The notes under the pieces: model-generated
Told to the model about the DNA's origin: nothing
The model's input: the letters and a program-made list of their open reading frames with translations, nothing else
Databases searched by the model: none
Program-made: the position numbers and the translations under genes
NCBI GenBank assembly: GCA_951799425.1
Contig: OX637394.1
Span: forward strand, 42,581,642 to 42,645,641
Length of the DNA stretch: 64,000 nucleotides
Reading direction: 5' to 3'
Source: Ilex aquifolium
Lineage: Eukaryota > Streptophyta > Magnoliopsida > Aquifoliales > Aquifoliaceae
Part shown: positions 23,165-37,200 of the stretch, in pieces
Numbering within the stretch: position 1 is the stretch's first letter
Layout: each line of letters starts with the position of its first letter

Positions 23165-23540
23165 TCATCCCAGGTTCTGCTGAAACTTACAGTGATGTTT
23201 TGGCCTATTTAGAAGTAGATTTGAAAAATTTTCGTGAAATACCATTTTGTAGCCCTGGAAGTCTATTATCTACTGTCCAAATTCCAGATCAAATGGACAT
23301 CAGAATAAAAAGTTATGGTCAAATTACTAAGGAAGTATCAAAAATCTTTTTTACCCAAACTCTCTCTAAAGTGTGCTTTCACTCCGGAATGCTTCCAAAC
23401 TTCTACAATATGCCCTATTACCTCAACTAACATTTTTATTTCTACTCTTACCATATACATAGTTCATACATCATTACATATTTTAGCAATTTAAAACATA
23501 CTTATGTTACTATATAACGATACAAATGTGGGGGTTTACA

Positions 23541-24110
23541 CTCCCTTCCGCTAATGTTCTCCCCTCCGCTATGTGTGCACTGCATGTGTGGGTGTGATCT
23601 GTGTGTGTGTGTGTCTTAGGCATTTCAACAAACACTTCATGGGCATTATGATTGGGGTTTGTGTATTGGGAATTTCGGCAAATACTTCAATAAGAGAAAA
23701 AAATAGGGGAGGGGAAGGAGAGAAATACCTTGAAGATGGTTGTGTGGTCTTGACAGTGGTGCTATGGCAGTGACGGTTGCGCTGGTAGGCTGAGAGAGAG
23801 AGAGAGAGAGAGAACCAGTGAATGTGTGGGTTTGTTAAAGGGTATGAGTGTGTGTTATGTGCGCGCATGTGTGTTTTCTGTTGTGGATGTGTTCTGTTTG
23901 TATTTGTGTGTGTAGAGGGTGGGTTATGCAAAGGGTGCAGAATGGGGGATTTGCAAAAAGGGGGAGAGTTTGGGTGGGGGATGTTCGCAGAAGGGGAGAG
24001 TTGCGTGAGAGATAGAGAGAAGAAAAAGAAGATAAGAGGTATACCTGGGAGAATAGGAAAACGGTGCCGATGGCGGTGGCGGTGGCTCTGGCGATGTCGC
24101 TGGCACTGGT

Positions 24111-24141
<31 letters not shown>

Positions 24142-26016
24142 GGAAGGAGGAAAAGAAAAAAAATAAAAAGAGAAGGAGAAGGGTGGCATGGCCGAACAGA
24201 GTAATGATGGTGAGGTGTGATGTGATGGAAGTGGGGGTAAATATTAAGGCATAAAATGTTAATTTGGTGACCGTTGGATTAATGTATTTGAGACCAATCT
24301 GTAGATTATAGATGTTCATTATTGAAAGAACGTAGTGGCTAAATATTTTTTTGCTATTTGCTATGAGCCACTTGTATCTTCAAGCATGATCCTAAGTTTG
24401 TTCTGCTTCAACATAAAAGTTGAATTCGAACCCCAGATGCAACCTACCCTCCTGGTGCCTTCACAACCATTTGAGGGCAACTCATCCTAACACATAGTTG
24501 TACTGACAACTTCCACATCCTGACTACTTTGCTACATTCTGATTTTCTTCTTGTTGCTTCTATGGCACTTATCTTGAAATAAGATTCAATTATACAATAA
24601 GGTCAATGATGTTATCATCTTCACAAGCATAAATTTTGGGCTTGATTTTTTAATGACATGATAACCACTCTTTTTATATAAAAAAATTACATTACTAGCA
24701 TGTTTTTTTTATGCGATCTAGGCTGTTCTGTTTTGTCCTTCAATACTTTGAGATTGTAATGTTTATGTGGCAAGATCTCTCTCTCTCTCTCTCTCGGGGT
24801 AACAATGTGCAGTCTAAGATATGCTAATGGAATGCTTACTAATGAACTATATGGGGGTTAATTGAGATATGTTAATCATGCGTTTGTTTACCATCTTTCT
24901 AACTGAATGTATGCTTCTTGATAGCCAATTACTTTGCTATTCAGAAATGTGAGTTACTATACTGTTTAAACATTCTCTTGATGGAGTTCTGCTTTTGTTA
25001 TTACCCAGCAAGTATGGCAACAAAGTAGTTGTAATGATTAGTCGTTCCTATTATAACTACTAAACCAAACCAAACCACGTCTTATGCCTCAATCATTTGG
25101 GGTTGACTATATGAGTCCGTCTTCGCCATTCATTTATGCGGAACGACCTAGCATTAGCTCATATATCATTGTTTAGACTCATCATAGTGGAACTGACAAA
25201 ATTTTACGCTGGCTGACTGATACCTGACGTAACCCTCCTCCTTTATCCTGACTTGGGACAGGCAGTGTTGAATACAACACTGTCGGAGTTATCTATTATA
25301 ACTACTAATACACAAAAACACACACACAACAGTATTACACAAAAACACAGAAACTAGAACACGTAAAAACACACAAACAAATACATCAAAATACACATTG
25401 TGTTAACACGCACACTAACAACACACAAAAACATGCACACACACAAACAAATTAATACACAAACACACGCACACATGCGCACGCCATCACTAAAACACAC
25501 ACACATAATCACAGTGTTAACGCAAGTTTATAAATGAAAAATAATACACACACCACACACTCTAATATACCAAAATAATACACACACCACACACTCTAAT
25601 ACACCAAAAAAAAATATAATACATCAAAAAAATATAGACACCCACACACTATTACACACTAATACACCCTCCCACACACTTTGTTAATACAAACTAATAC
25701 ACCACAAAATAAACATATTAATACACTAAAACACATACACAAACACACATTAATTCACCAAAATACAAACACTCCATTCACATGTAGTGTTAACACTGGC
25801 TAATCCACCAAAATGCAAACACTAATCCACCAAAAAACACAAATATTAATATACCAAAACACACAATTAAACAAACACAAATGCAAACACAATAACACAC
25901 CAAAATACACACACACAAACACACTAATCAGCATATACATGTACACCCACACAACGTGTTAACACACATAAATGTTTCGCAAAAACATACACACGCAAAA
26001 AGACTCTGTTCTTTTA
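23541..26016. other. Noncoding, low-complexity DNA of unit 1
   Basis: No gene is visible. It contains GT-rich and (GA)n runs (23590-24140), a C/T microsatellite near 24775, a retroelement-like tail at 25060-25290, and AC-rich minisatellite DNA (25300-26000) related to the large ~2-kb units. The 206-aa and 131-aa - strand frames at 23569-24319 are Ser/Pro/His-rich translations of these runs. Confidence 0.6.
25060..25290 (+). mobile_element. Probable non-LTR retroelement 3'-tail fragment (unit 1)
   Basis: It contains the words atcatttggggttgactata, cctcctcctttatcctga and cttgggacaggcagtg. These resemble the 3' ends of plant RTE-type LINEs or SINEs, from memory. The matching copy is at 30520-30760, with an expanded aaacc run. 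No coding part is present. Confidence 0.35.
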
Positions 26017-26535
26017 TATGTAAAATAGTCGAGCTACTCGGGTTTAACTTATTTTTTAAACAAGTCAAGTTTGAATAATTTTTTAGGTTCATTTAGAAAA
26101 ACAAGCTCGAGAGACTCGGGCTAAAGTTTGTAAAGTTCTGCTCGATTAACAGCCCTAACCCTAGTCTTGGTGTGAATTAATCGAGGTCAAATTAGGTACA
26201 CATAAATTAATCTGAAGAACTCACCGTTGAATCCAAAAAAAAAAAACACACATAAGAAAAACCACAAGTAAATTAATAAATAATAATCTGCTTCTAGAAA
26301 ACTGGTGGGCCATGTAAAGTTATACCCAACCTGGCACGTGCAGTCTCACGAGTTTGGGTGGTTCAATATTCTTCCAACGGGTCTACAATGTCAAATAAAA
26401 ACCTTAACGCCCGTGATGTGATTTTAATGAGTTACTTGAAAATCTTTAATGGCTTGTTTGGTAGGCAGTTATGGATCAATTAAAAGGGAGGCCACCCCCT
26501 CCCACCCAACAACCCACCCACACAAAAAACAGTTG

Positions 26536-26706
26536 TTTAAGGTATCGTTTGACAAAGTTTTTATTTTTCTGAGTACAAGAATATTATTTAAACTTAAAAT
26601 ACTGACTTAGGTAATGTTGCTCGAGAAAAAAAATTTTACGTACCATTAGTATTTGTGTATATGTTTTTTTTGCTTTTCTTTTTTTTGTTGTAAATAGTAA
26701 TTAAAG

Positions 26707-26796
<90 letters not shown>

Positions 26797-26843
26797 GAAA
26801 TATATATTTTCTTTAAAAAAAGTATTACCAGACGATGCCTAAA
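26536..26843. mobile_element. MITE-like insertion with a long AT run
   Basis: The ends are related inverted repeats: tttaaggtatcgtttgac at 26536 and a right end that reverse-complements to tttaggcatcgtctggtaat. It is absent from unit 1 at the matching place (about 19120). The interior contains an uninterrupted AT dinucleotide run (26709-26792) bracketed by ttaaagaaat words. Confidence 0.55.
26709..26792. repeat. (AT)n microsatellite, about 84 bp
   Basis: About 42 uninterrupted AT units lie in the centre of the MITE-like insertion. A run like this can form a cruciform and is likely to vary in length. Confidence 0.95.
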
Positions 26844-27470
26844 ATAATTTGGTCTTTTATTTCTACTGAATAGGTGGCCATGCCACTGTGAATCATGTGA
26901 ATTTTAGGACACTTTTTGAGAAATGTATACATCTATTTGAACCTTTCCCATACTGCCATTATGTGGCTTCCATTAATATATCATGGGATGTTTGGATACT
27001 TTACCCCAAACTCCTTGATGTCATGGTCATGTCCTATGTTAAACTTCATCAATTCTTCCTCATTGTCTGTGACCTTTTCTCATAAAAAATTGATTTAAGG
27101 ATCATTATTTTTAATAAGTATTTGTCACGTATAATGATCGATATTCTTTCGTTTTTGGAATGATAAATATATTGTTGATCTTACTTGTACAAAGTGACAA
27201 CTATTGGGTTTTATTCATGTATTCCAATGTTTGACAATACAAGATTTTATATTCACGGGGACTATATATGTTTAAATAAACCATTTGAGCGATTATCCAG
27301 TGCTTTTTGATTCTTAGCGATGCTAATTGAAGACTTACTTCACCCAAAATTTGCAGTTATTTGTGATTTTATAGATGTTAAATGAACTTCTTTTGATTTA
27401 TGTTTGTTTGTATTTCATGTTTCTATTGAACAAAGTGATTTATATAGTTACTATTTCGTTATTTTAACAG

Positions 27471-27664
27471 GTTTCGAAGTTGCAGCAGTGGCATGTTGTG
27501 CTACAGGAATGTTCGAGATGGGTTATATGTGCGATCAATATAACCCATTTACGTGCACGAATGCAAATAAGTATGTATTTTGGGATTCATTCCATCCTAC
27601 GGAGAAAACAAATCGTATCATCTCTGATCATATGGTCAAACATGTCCTCAGTGTATTCATGTAA
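27471..27664 (+). pseudogene. Duplicated GDSL terminal exon (exon 3b)
   Basis: This 194-bp sequence matches exon 3 (19875-20068), with the same upstream acceptor (attttaacag) and the same downstream AATAAA. It encodes GFEVAAVACCATG through WDSFHP to HVLSVFM; the only coding change I see turns Asn348 into Ser. It has no own exons 1-2, so alone it is a gene fragment. In principle it could serve as an alternative terminal exon spliced from exon 2, about 9.5 kb upstream. Confidence 0.88.
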
Positions 27665-27702
27665 TTCATAAGGCATTAATGTATAATATGTAGTGTAATA
27701 AA

Positions 27703-29290
27703 TATATGTAGAGTGGTATTAGTGAACAAGTGATGATAAGTGCTCATATGTATGAGGGCCATTATTAGTGTTCGTTTTGTAGTGTCTATTTTTGTTTGAC
27801 AATGTTGTCATTAGCTTTGATGTTGTTGTTACTCCTATTATCAATATGAACATGATTACTAGTAAGAGGTTCATTGTTATATTTTCCCACATATTTTGGT
27901 TGGTAAAGGGTAGGGTGACAATTACTGGATATTAGGATTTGAATTCTATCACTGATTCATTTTTGGGATGAACCCAAGGTGTAGTCTAGTGACGGAAACC
28001 AAAATAAGCTGAAAACTCATATAATTTAAGTTTTAAACTTGACAATTCTCAAACGCTGCGTTTGGTATGCGGTAATGCTTTTACAAAAGAATGAAATCAA
28101 AGTGATAATAGAATGGAATGTAATATATATTACCATTAAAATGTTTGACAATAATTAGGATTAGACGCTGGAATAGAATTGAAAATTAACTCAAACATAA
28201 ATGTTGAAAAATACTTAAACCTAGACCCTGAACCCGATTTCGACCTCGGGCTCGACCTGGCCCCGATCCTGGACCCGTCCCCAAACCCGACCTGACCTAA
28301 CCACATACCCGACCCCGATCCCGAGTGGTGGGTAGTGATAGTGACAAGTGATGATAGTTGAGAATAAAACAAGACCACCTCCAACCCCTTCTATGAGTCA
28401 CAACCCATTCAACACCAACAAGACCACCCCCAACCCCCCTTTCAGTGTGCAGACCTAGCCCAGCTGAAGAATAGCCAAACCCCATAACCCCAACTAGTAA
28501 GCCTCTCCCTGATAGCATCCATAACCACCATTGGATCAGTAGCCTAGCCACACCTTGATGACAAGGAACTCCACGCCTCCCATTGGTGGCGAAATTCTTC
28601 GACAATCAACTCTCTACCACCATTCTTTTCCCTCCATCATTTGCACCAACACACCTTTCTTGTTATCATTGTTTCCCTGAGAGCCCTCATCCCGTTCACC
28701 GACAAATATGAACGCAGCCCCAAACATATAACAACACACATCCAATGTTCTCCCCTCCGCTATGTGCGCACTGCGTGTGTGGGTGTGATCTGCGTGTGTG
28801 TGTCTTAGGCATTTCAACAAATACTTCATGGGCATTATGATTGGGGTTTGTGTATTGGGAATTTCGGCAAACACTTCAATAAGAGAAAAAAAGAGGAGAG
28901 GGGAGGGGAAAGAGAGAAATACCTTGGAGATGGTTGTGTGGTCTTGACAGTGGTGTTATGGCAGTGACGGTTGCACTGGTAGGCTAAGAGAGAGAGAGAA
29001 CCCGTGAATATGTGGGTTTGTTAAAGGGTCTGAGCGTGTTTTGTGCGCGCGCGTGTTTTCTATTGTGGATGTGTTCCATTTGTATTTGTGTGTAAAGGGT
29101 GGGTTGTGCAAAGGGTGCAGGAGGGGGGATTTGCAAAAAGGGGGAGAGTTTGGGTGGGGGATGTTCATAGAAGGGGAGAGTTGCGTGAGAGATAGAGAGA
29201 AGAAGATAAGAGGTATACCTGGGAGAATAGGAAAGCGGTGGCGGTAGCGGTGGCGATGGCGATGGCTCTGGCGAAGTCACTGGCACTGGT

Positions 29291-29323
<33 letters not shown>

Positions 29324-30480
29324 AAGGAGGAAAAGAAAAAAAATAAAAAGAGAAGGACAAGGGCGGCATGGCCGGACATGGTAATGATGGTTAGGTGTGA
29401 TGTGATGGAAGTGGGGGTAAATATTAAGGCACAAAATGTTAATTTGGTGGCCGTTAGATTAATGTATTTGAGACTGTAGAATAGACTTGTTGAAGCCGCC
29501 TTGTTTTATATTATAAATTATAGATGTTCGTTATTTAAAGAACATAGTGGCTAAATATTTTTTTTCAATTTGCTATGAGCCACTTGTATTTTCAAGCATG
29601 ATCCTATGTTTGTTCTGCTTCAACATAAAAGTTGAATTCGAATCCCAGATGCAACCTACCCTCCTGGTGCCTTCACAACCATTTGAGGGCAACTCATCCT
29701 AATAAATAGTTGTACTGACAACTTCTGCATCCTAACTACTTTGCTGCATTCTGATTTTCTTGTTGTTGCTTCTATGGCACTTATCTTAAAATAAGATTCA
29801 ATTATACAATAAGGTCAATGATGTTATCATGTTTATGGAGGTTCTTCTTCACAAGCAGAAATTTTGGGCTTGATTTTTTAATGACATGATAACCACTCTT
29901 TTTATATAGAAAAATTACATTACTAGCATTTTTTTTTTTACATTACTAGGTTGTTCTGTTTTGTCCTTCAATACTTTGAGATTGTAATGTTTATGTGGCA
30001 AGACTTTAAAACTTTTTTAGATTACCATTTATCTTTAATCTGACACCCGATTATGTGGTTCTTGCAGCTGATCCAGCCTATGATGAGGATAATGTAGTGG
30101 TAACATGACCTCTCCTGCTAAATATTTGAGTAGAGTGAATGGTGATTTTTATGTTGCCATTTGACTTCAACTACGTGGAGCTAATTTCAATTAGTTGAGA
30201 CTAAAAGGAAAAATCCCAAGAACTCTCTCTCTCTCTCTCTCTCTGGGGGTAACAATGTGCAATCTAAGATATGCTAATGGAATGCTTACTAATGAACTAT
30301 ATGGGGGTTAATTGAGATATGTTAATCATGCATTTGTTTACCATCTTTCTAACTGAATGTATGCTTCTTGATGGCCAATTACTTTGTTATTCAGAAATGT
30401 GAGTTACTATACTGTTTAAACATTCTCTTGATGAAATTCTGCTTTTGTTATTACCCAGCAAGTATGGCAACAGAGTAATT
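27703..30480. other. Noncoding DNA of unit 2
   Basis: This repeats 20107-21158 and 23555-25010 with small indels, including (GA)n near 29290 and (CT)n near 30220. A segment at 29990-30215, absent from unit 1, lies before the (CT)n run. No gene is visible; the Ser/Pro-rich - strand frames are microsatellite translations. Confidence 0.55.
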
Positions 30481-30519
30481 GTAATGATTAGTCGTTCCTA
30501 TTACAACTATTAAACCAAA

Positions 30520-30760
30520 CCAAACCAAACCAAACCAAATCACGCCTTATGCCCCAATCATTTGGGATTGACTATATGAATCCGTCTTCGCCATTCATTT
30601 ATGAGGAACAACTTAGCATTAGCACATATATCATTGTTTGGACGCATCATAGTGGAACCGACAAAATTTAACGTTGATTGACTGATACCTGACAACAACC
30701 CTCCTCCTTTATCCTGACTTGGGACAGACAGTGTTGAATACAACACTGGCAGAGTTATCT
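30520..30760 (+). mobile_element. Probable non-LTR retroelement 3'-tail fragment (unit 2)
   Basis: This is the second copy of the fragment at 25060-25290, with an aaacc run before it and cctcctcctttatcctgact near its end. Confidence 0.35.
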
Positions 30761-31254
30761 TTTATAACTACTAATACACAAAAACACATACACAAGAGTA
30801 TTACACAAAAACACAGATACTAGAACACATAAAAACACACAAACGAATACACCAAAATACACATTGTGTTAACACGCACACTAACAACACACAAAAACAA
30901 ATTAGTACACAAACACACGCACACATGCGCACGCCATCACTAAAACACACACACATAATCACAGTGTTAACGCAAGTTTATAAATGAAAAAAAATACACA
31001 CACCACACACTCTAATATACCAAAATATATACACACCCATACATTGTGTTAACAAACATTAATACACCAAAAAAAAATATAATACATCAAAAAAATATAG
31101 ACACCCACACACTATTACACACTAATACACCCTCCCACACACTTTGTTAATACAAACTAATACACCACAAAATAAACATATTAATACACTAAAACACATA
31201 CACAAACACACATTAATTCACCAAAATACAAACACTCCATTCACATGTAGTGTA

Positions 31255-34200
31255 TGCAAACACTAATCCACCAAAATGCAAACACTAATCCACAAAAAAA
31301 CACAAATATTAATATACCAAAACACACAATTAAACAAACATAAATGCAAACATAATAACACACCAAAACACACACACACAAACACAAATGTTAACACACA
31401 TAAATGTTCCGCAAAAACATACACACGCACACACGCTAATAAAATAAACAAATAAACAAAATAAAATACACTATTATAGAAACACAAACTAAAACATACA
31501 CCAAAAGACACACGCTCTATTCACACACTAATACCACAAAAAAAGCACTCATACACTGATACACCAAAGAAACACAGACACACCAATACACACAAACTAA
31601 TCATTGTTCAAAATTAAAAGAGTACTAAATTTTAAGCGATGGATCACTAATCAAAGTAACACTCACATACTGCACATTTAGGTTTGTTGGGACGTGTCAG
31701 TGATGTGCAGCACTTACGCTGTTTTGAGTGCGTGTATTAACATTGTATGTATTTTTGTCTATTAGTATGTGCATTTTTCAAGTATTTGTATGTGTACGTG
31801 TATGTATACTATGAAGTCTATGATGTATTAGTGTGTTTGTTAACAATGTGTAAGCATTGCATCCGTGGTTTAGTGTCTTCGAGTGTATGTGTTTTGGTGT
31901 ATTAATATGTTTATGTATTTAGTATATTAGTTTGTGTGTTTTAGTGTCTTTTTTTCAAAACTTGCAAATTTAAAGATTCATCTAAAATACAACAATGAAA
32001 TCAAAGTGTTCTACTAGCAATGAAAACTTTCAACCACCAAAACAATTATTAAGAAAACACTTCATTAATATTTAAAAATGAAAGCTAGAGCATCTACTCA
32101 AAGATATCCAAAAGTAATAGTCATGTAGACATGCAAAAAACGAACATGTATGCTCTTCAAAAGTACGTGTACAATTGTGCCACTTGAACCTGGATTACCA
32201 TTGACAAAAATCGCATAGAGCCAACATGGTGTAGGATCTTCAAACTTCAACACTAGTGTTTGTATAGTTTGAGAACTGCAAGAAATCTTAAGCAAAGGAT
32301 TGACATCGAAGACAATAATTAAGCATTTTACAAGAAGAGAAGAAAAGAAAACGCTAAAAGAGTTTTACCACAAAATCAATACCATACAATATTCAAAGAA
32401 AAATCCAGAAGGTAAACCTACAACCCCTTGGATTGTTGCTCGATGAGCATCCCAAATTTCAGTGGGTTGGTCTTCCCTCCACTATCTTAAGGTACTACAC
32501 ACAACAAGTGATAGCACACATTGAGTCATAGCAGTAGCATATATATACTCAAACAAATATAAATACTCAAGTAAAAATCTACAATAATTACAAGCTCACC
32601 TAAAGTTAAATCTGTAATTGCTTAGATTGCTGCTTTATAAGCCTCCCAAATTTCAATAAATTGACATTTCCTCCCTCGTTTTAAGGTACTACGACACTCA
32701 ATAGGCAATATTAAACATCGAGTCATAACAAAAAAAATTGAGAAATAAAATACTATAAGGAAGTATGGCAACAGAATAGTTATAGTAGGTTAGTCGTTCT
32801 TATTACAACTACTAGTACACATAAAAACACACAAACGAATACACAAAAACACAAAGAACCACACAAATACACCAAAACATACATTGTTTTAACACGCATA
32901 CTAACACACCAAAGACATGCACACACAAAAACAAATTAGTACCCAAACACACGCACACCTACCCACTCCATTTACTAAAACACAAACACCTAATCACACT
33001 GTTAACACACAAGCTAATACATGAAAAAAATACACATCCCACACACTTTAACATACCAAAATACAAAATAAATACACACTCATACATTGTGTTAACAAAC
33101 ACTAATACACCAAAAAACACACATAATACATCAAAAAACATAGACACCAATACACTACTACATAGACACTAATACACCCTCCCACACACTCTGTTAATAC
33201 ACACTAATACACCACAAAATAAACACATTAATACACCTGAACATATACATAAACACACATTAATTAACAAAAATACATACACTCCCATTCACGTGTAGTG
33301 TTAACACAGGGTAGTCCACCAAAATACAAACACTAATCTACTAAAAACACAGATATCAATATACCAAAACACTCTTAAACAAACACAAATGCAAACACAA
33401 TAACACACCAAAACACACACATACAAACACACACACACACTAATCAGCATATACATGCATACCCACACACCGTATTAACTCACACCGTGTAAACACACAA
33501 ATGTACTGCAAACACACACTAATACCACAAAAAACACACTCATATACTGATACACCAAAATACAGACACACTAACACACAAAATACACAAACTAATCATT
33601 GTTCAAAATTAAAATAGTTTATTAAATTTTACAGGATGGATCACTCATCAAAGTAACACTTCGCACATTTAGGTTCAGTGGGATGTGTCAGTGATGCGCA
33701 GAGCACTTACGCTTTGTTGAGTGTATATTAACATTGTATGTGTTTTTGTGTATTAGTAGATGCATTTTTTACATATTTGCATGTGTACATGTATGTATCT
33801 TTGATGTATTAGTGTGAGTGTGTGTTAATAATGTGTGTAAACATTGCATGCGTGATTTAGTGTCTTAGTGCGTATGTGTGTTTTAGTGTATTCTGTGTGC
33901 GTCCTTTTTTCATAACTTATAAATTTAAAGATTCATCTAGAATACAACAATTAAATCAAGGTTTCTACTAGTAGTGAAAACTTTCAACCACCACAACAAT
34001 TATTAAGAAAACACATCATTAATATTTAAAAATGAAAGCTAGAACATCTACTCAAAGATATCCAAAAGCAATAGTCATGTAGCCATCAAGAAGCGAACCT
34101 GTATACTCTTCAAAAGTACTTGTACAGTTATGTCACTTGAATCTCGATTACCATTGATAAAAATAGCGTAGCTAGAGCCTACTTGGTGTAGGAACTTCAA

Positions 34201-37200
34201 ACTTCAACATCAGAGCCTATATAGTTCGAGAACTGCAAGAAATCTTAAGCAAAGGATTAATATTGGAGACAATATTTAAATATTTTACAAGTAGAAAAAA
34301 AAAGATAACACTGAAAGAGTCGCATACTACAAAATCAATACCCATACAATAGCCAAAGAAAAAGCTACACCTGTCACAAGCTCGCCTGCAGACAAATCTA
34401 TAACTCCTTGGATTGCTACTTGACGAGCCTCCCAAATTTCAATGAGTTAATCTTCTCTCCACCATCTTAAGGTACTACATACAATAAGCAATAGCACACA
34501 TTTAGTTACTCATAGTAATAGTATATAAATACTCAAGCAAAAATCCAAAACCGTTACAAGCTCACCTAATGGTAAATCTGTAACTGCTTGGATTGTTGTT
34601 CTATGAGCCTCCCAAATTTCAATAAGTTGATCTTTCCTCCATTGTTTTATAGTACTACAGCCCTCAATAGGCAATATTAAACGTCGAGTCATAGCACAAA
34701 AATTTTAAAAATAAAATACTCTATTGAAGTATGGCAATAGAGTATTTGTAGAAGGTTAGTCGCTCCTATTGCAATTACTAATACACAAAAACACATATAC
34801 AACGGTATTACACAAAAACACAGATATTAATACACGTAAAAACACACAAACGAATACACAAAAACACAAATATATAAAAAATACATCAAAACACATATTA
34901 ACACGCACACTAACATGCCAAAAACATGCACACACAAAAATAAATTATTACACAAACACATGCACACGTGAGCACGTCATTACTAAAATAAAAACACATA
35001 ATCACATTGTTAACACACAAGCTAATAAATGAAAAAAATACACCCCACACACACTAACATACCGAAATACATACACACTCATACATTGTGTTAACAAACA
35101 CTAATACACCAAAAAATACACATAATACATAAAAAAATATAAACACCAACACACTGTTACACAAACACTAATACACCATCCCTCACACTCTGTTAATACA
35201 CATTAATACACCACAAAATAAACACATTAATACACCTAAACACATACATTAATTCACAAAAATACATACACTCCATTCACGTGTAGTGTTAACACAGGCT
35301 AATCCACTAAAAAAACAGACACTAATTTACCAAAACACACTATTAAACAAACACAAATGCAAACACAATAACACACCAAAACGCACACACAAATACAGAT
35401 AGACACACTAATCAGCATATACATGCATACCCACACCGTATTAACGCACACCGTGTAAACACACAAATGTACCGCAAACATACACTAATACCACAAAAAA
35501 CACAGCCATATATTGATATGCTAAAGAAATAAAGACACTAATACACAAAATACACAAACTAATCATTATTCAAAATTAAACATTTTATTAAATTTTACGG
35601 GATGGATCACTAATCAAAGTAACACTTTGCACATTTAGGTTTGATGGGATGTATCAGTGATGCGCAGAGCACTTACGCGTTGTTGAGTGTGTGTATTAAC
35701 ATTGTATGTGTTTTTGTATATTAATGTGCATTTTTTACGTATTTGTATGTGTAAGTGTTTGTATGTATACTTTGATGTATTAGTGTGTGTGTATGTGTGT
35801 GTGTGTGTTAACAATGTGTATAAATATTGCATGCGTGGTTTAGTGTCTTAGTGTGTACGTGTGTTTTGGTGTATTAGAATGTTTGTGTTTTTGATGTATT
35901 AGCGTATGTGTTTTGATATATTAGTGTGTTATATGTATGTGTCTCCTTTTTTCATAACTTGTAAATTTAAAGATTAATCTAGAATACAATAATTAAATAA
36001 AGTTTTCTACTAGTAGTGAAAACTTTCAACCACCACAATAGTTATTAAGAAAACACATCATTAATATTTAAAAATGAAAGCTAAAACATCTACTCAAAGA
36101 TATCTAAAAGCAATAGACTTGTAGACATGCAAGAAGCGAACATGTATGCTCTTCAAAAGTAGTGTACAGTTGTGTCACTTGAACCTCGATTACCATTGAC
36201 AAAAATAGCGTAGCTAGAGCCAACATGGTGTAGGAACTTCAAACTTCAAACTTCAACAATAGTGCCTGTATAGTTTGAGAACTGCAAGAAATCTTAAGCA
36301 AAGGATTGAGATCGGATACAATAATTAAATATTTTACAAGAAGAAAAGAAAAGATAACAATGAAAGAGTCACATACCACAAAATCAATGACATACAATAC
36401 TCAAAGAAAAATTTACACCTGTCACAAGCTCGCCAGGTAAATCTGCAACTCCTTGAATTACTGCTTGACGAGCCTCTCAAATTTCAATGGGCTGGTCTTT
36501 CCTCCACCATGTTAAGGTACTACACACAATAAGCAATACCACACATTTAGTCATAGCAATAGTATATAAATACTCAAGCAAAAATCTAAAACCGTTACAA
36601 GCTCACCTAATGGTAATTTTCCATGCTACTTTATGAGCCTCCCAAATTTCAATAAGTTGGTCTTTCCTCCATCGTTTTATAGTACTATAACACTCAATAG
36701 ACAATATTAAACGTCGAGTCATAGCACAAAAATTTAAGAAATAAAATACTCTATGCAAGTATGGCAGCAGAGTAGTTGTAGAAGGTTAGTCATTCCTATT
36801 ACAATTGCTAATACACAAAAACACATACACAACGGTATTACACAAAAGCACAGATATTGATACACGTAAAAACACAAACGAATACACAAAAACACAAATA
36901 GACATAAAAATACACCATAACACACATTGTGTTTCGCACACGTGCGCATGCCATCACTAAAATACACACACATAATCACACCGTTAACACACAAACATGA
37001 AAAAAACACACTATCATACTAAAATACATACACACCCACACTGTTAACAAACACTAATATTCCAAAAAACACACATAATACATCAAAAAAACATAGACAC
37101 CAATACACTATTGCACACTAATACACCCTCTCACACACTCTGTTAATACATACTAATACACTACAAAATAAATACATTAATACGCCAAAACACATACACA

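Larger units (their letters stand above)
21159..23540 (+). mobile_element. 2.4-kb solo LTR
   Basis: The element starts TGTAACGCCCCC and ends GGGGGTTTACA, a near-inverted TGTAA/TTACA pair typical of several plant gypsy LTRs. The flanks are a perfect 5-bp target duplication, ctccc, at 21154-21158 and 23541-23545. Unit 2 lacks it: there, the sequence passes directly through the corresponding site near 28757. It holds a TATA-like tatttatag at 22938-22946, 30-bp repeats at 22390-22580 and paired palindromes at 22999-23164. No gag or pol sequence is present. Reading the TATA gives + orientation. Confidence 0.8.
18560..25997. repeat. Direct duplication around the GDSL 3' end, unit 1
   Basis: This unit runs from inside intron 2, through GDSL exon 3, to an AC-rich block. 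It repeats at 26016-31430. It is longer than unit 2 because it contains a 2.4-kb solo LTR (21159-23540). Confidence 0.9.
26016..31430. repeat. Direct duplication around the GDSL 3' end, unit 2
   Basis: This is the partner of 18560-25997. It begins abruptly inside the MITE sequence (aaaatagtcgagctactcg) and includes GDSL exon 3. It lacks the 2.4-kb solo LTR and has a private MITE-like insertion at 26536-26843. Confidence 0.9.

Noticed and set aside
23569..24319. 206-aa and 131-aa - strand frames, with counterparts near 28956-29434
   Set aside because: They are Ser/Pro/His-rich translations of GA and GT microsatellites. The two duplicated copies do not conserve the frame.
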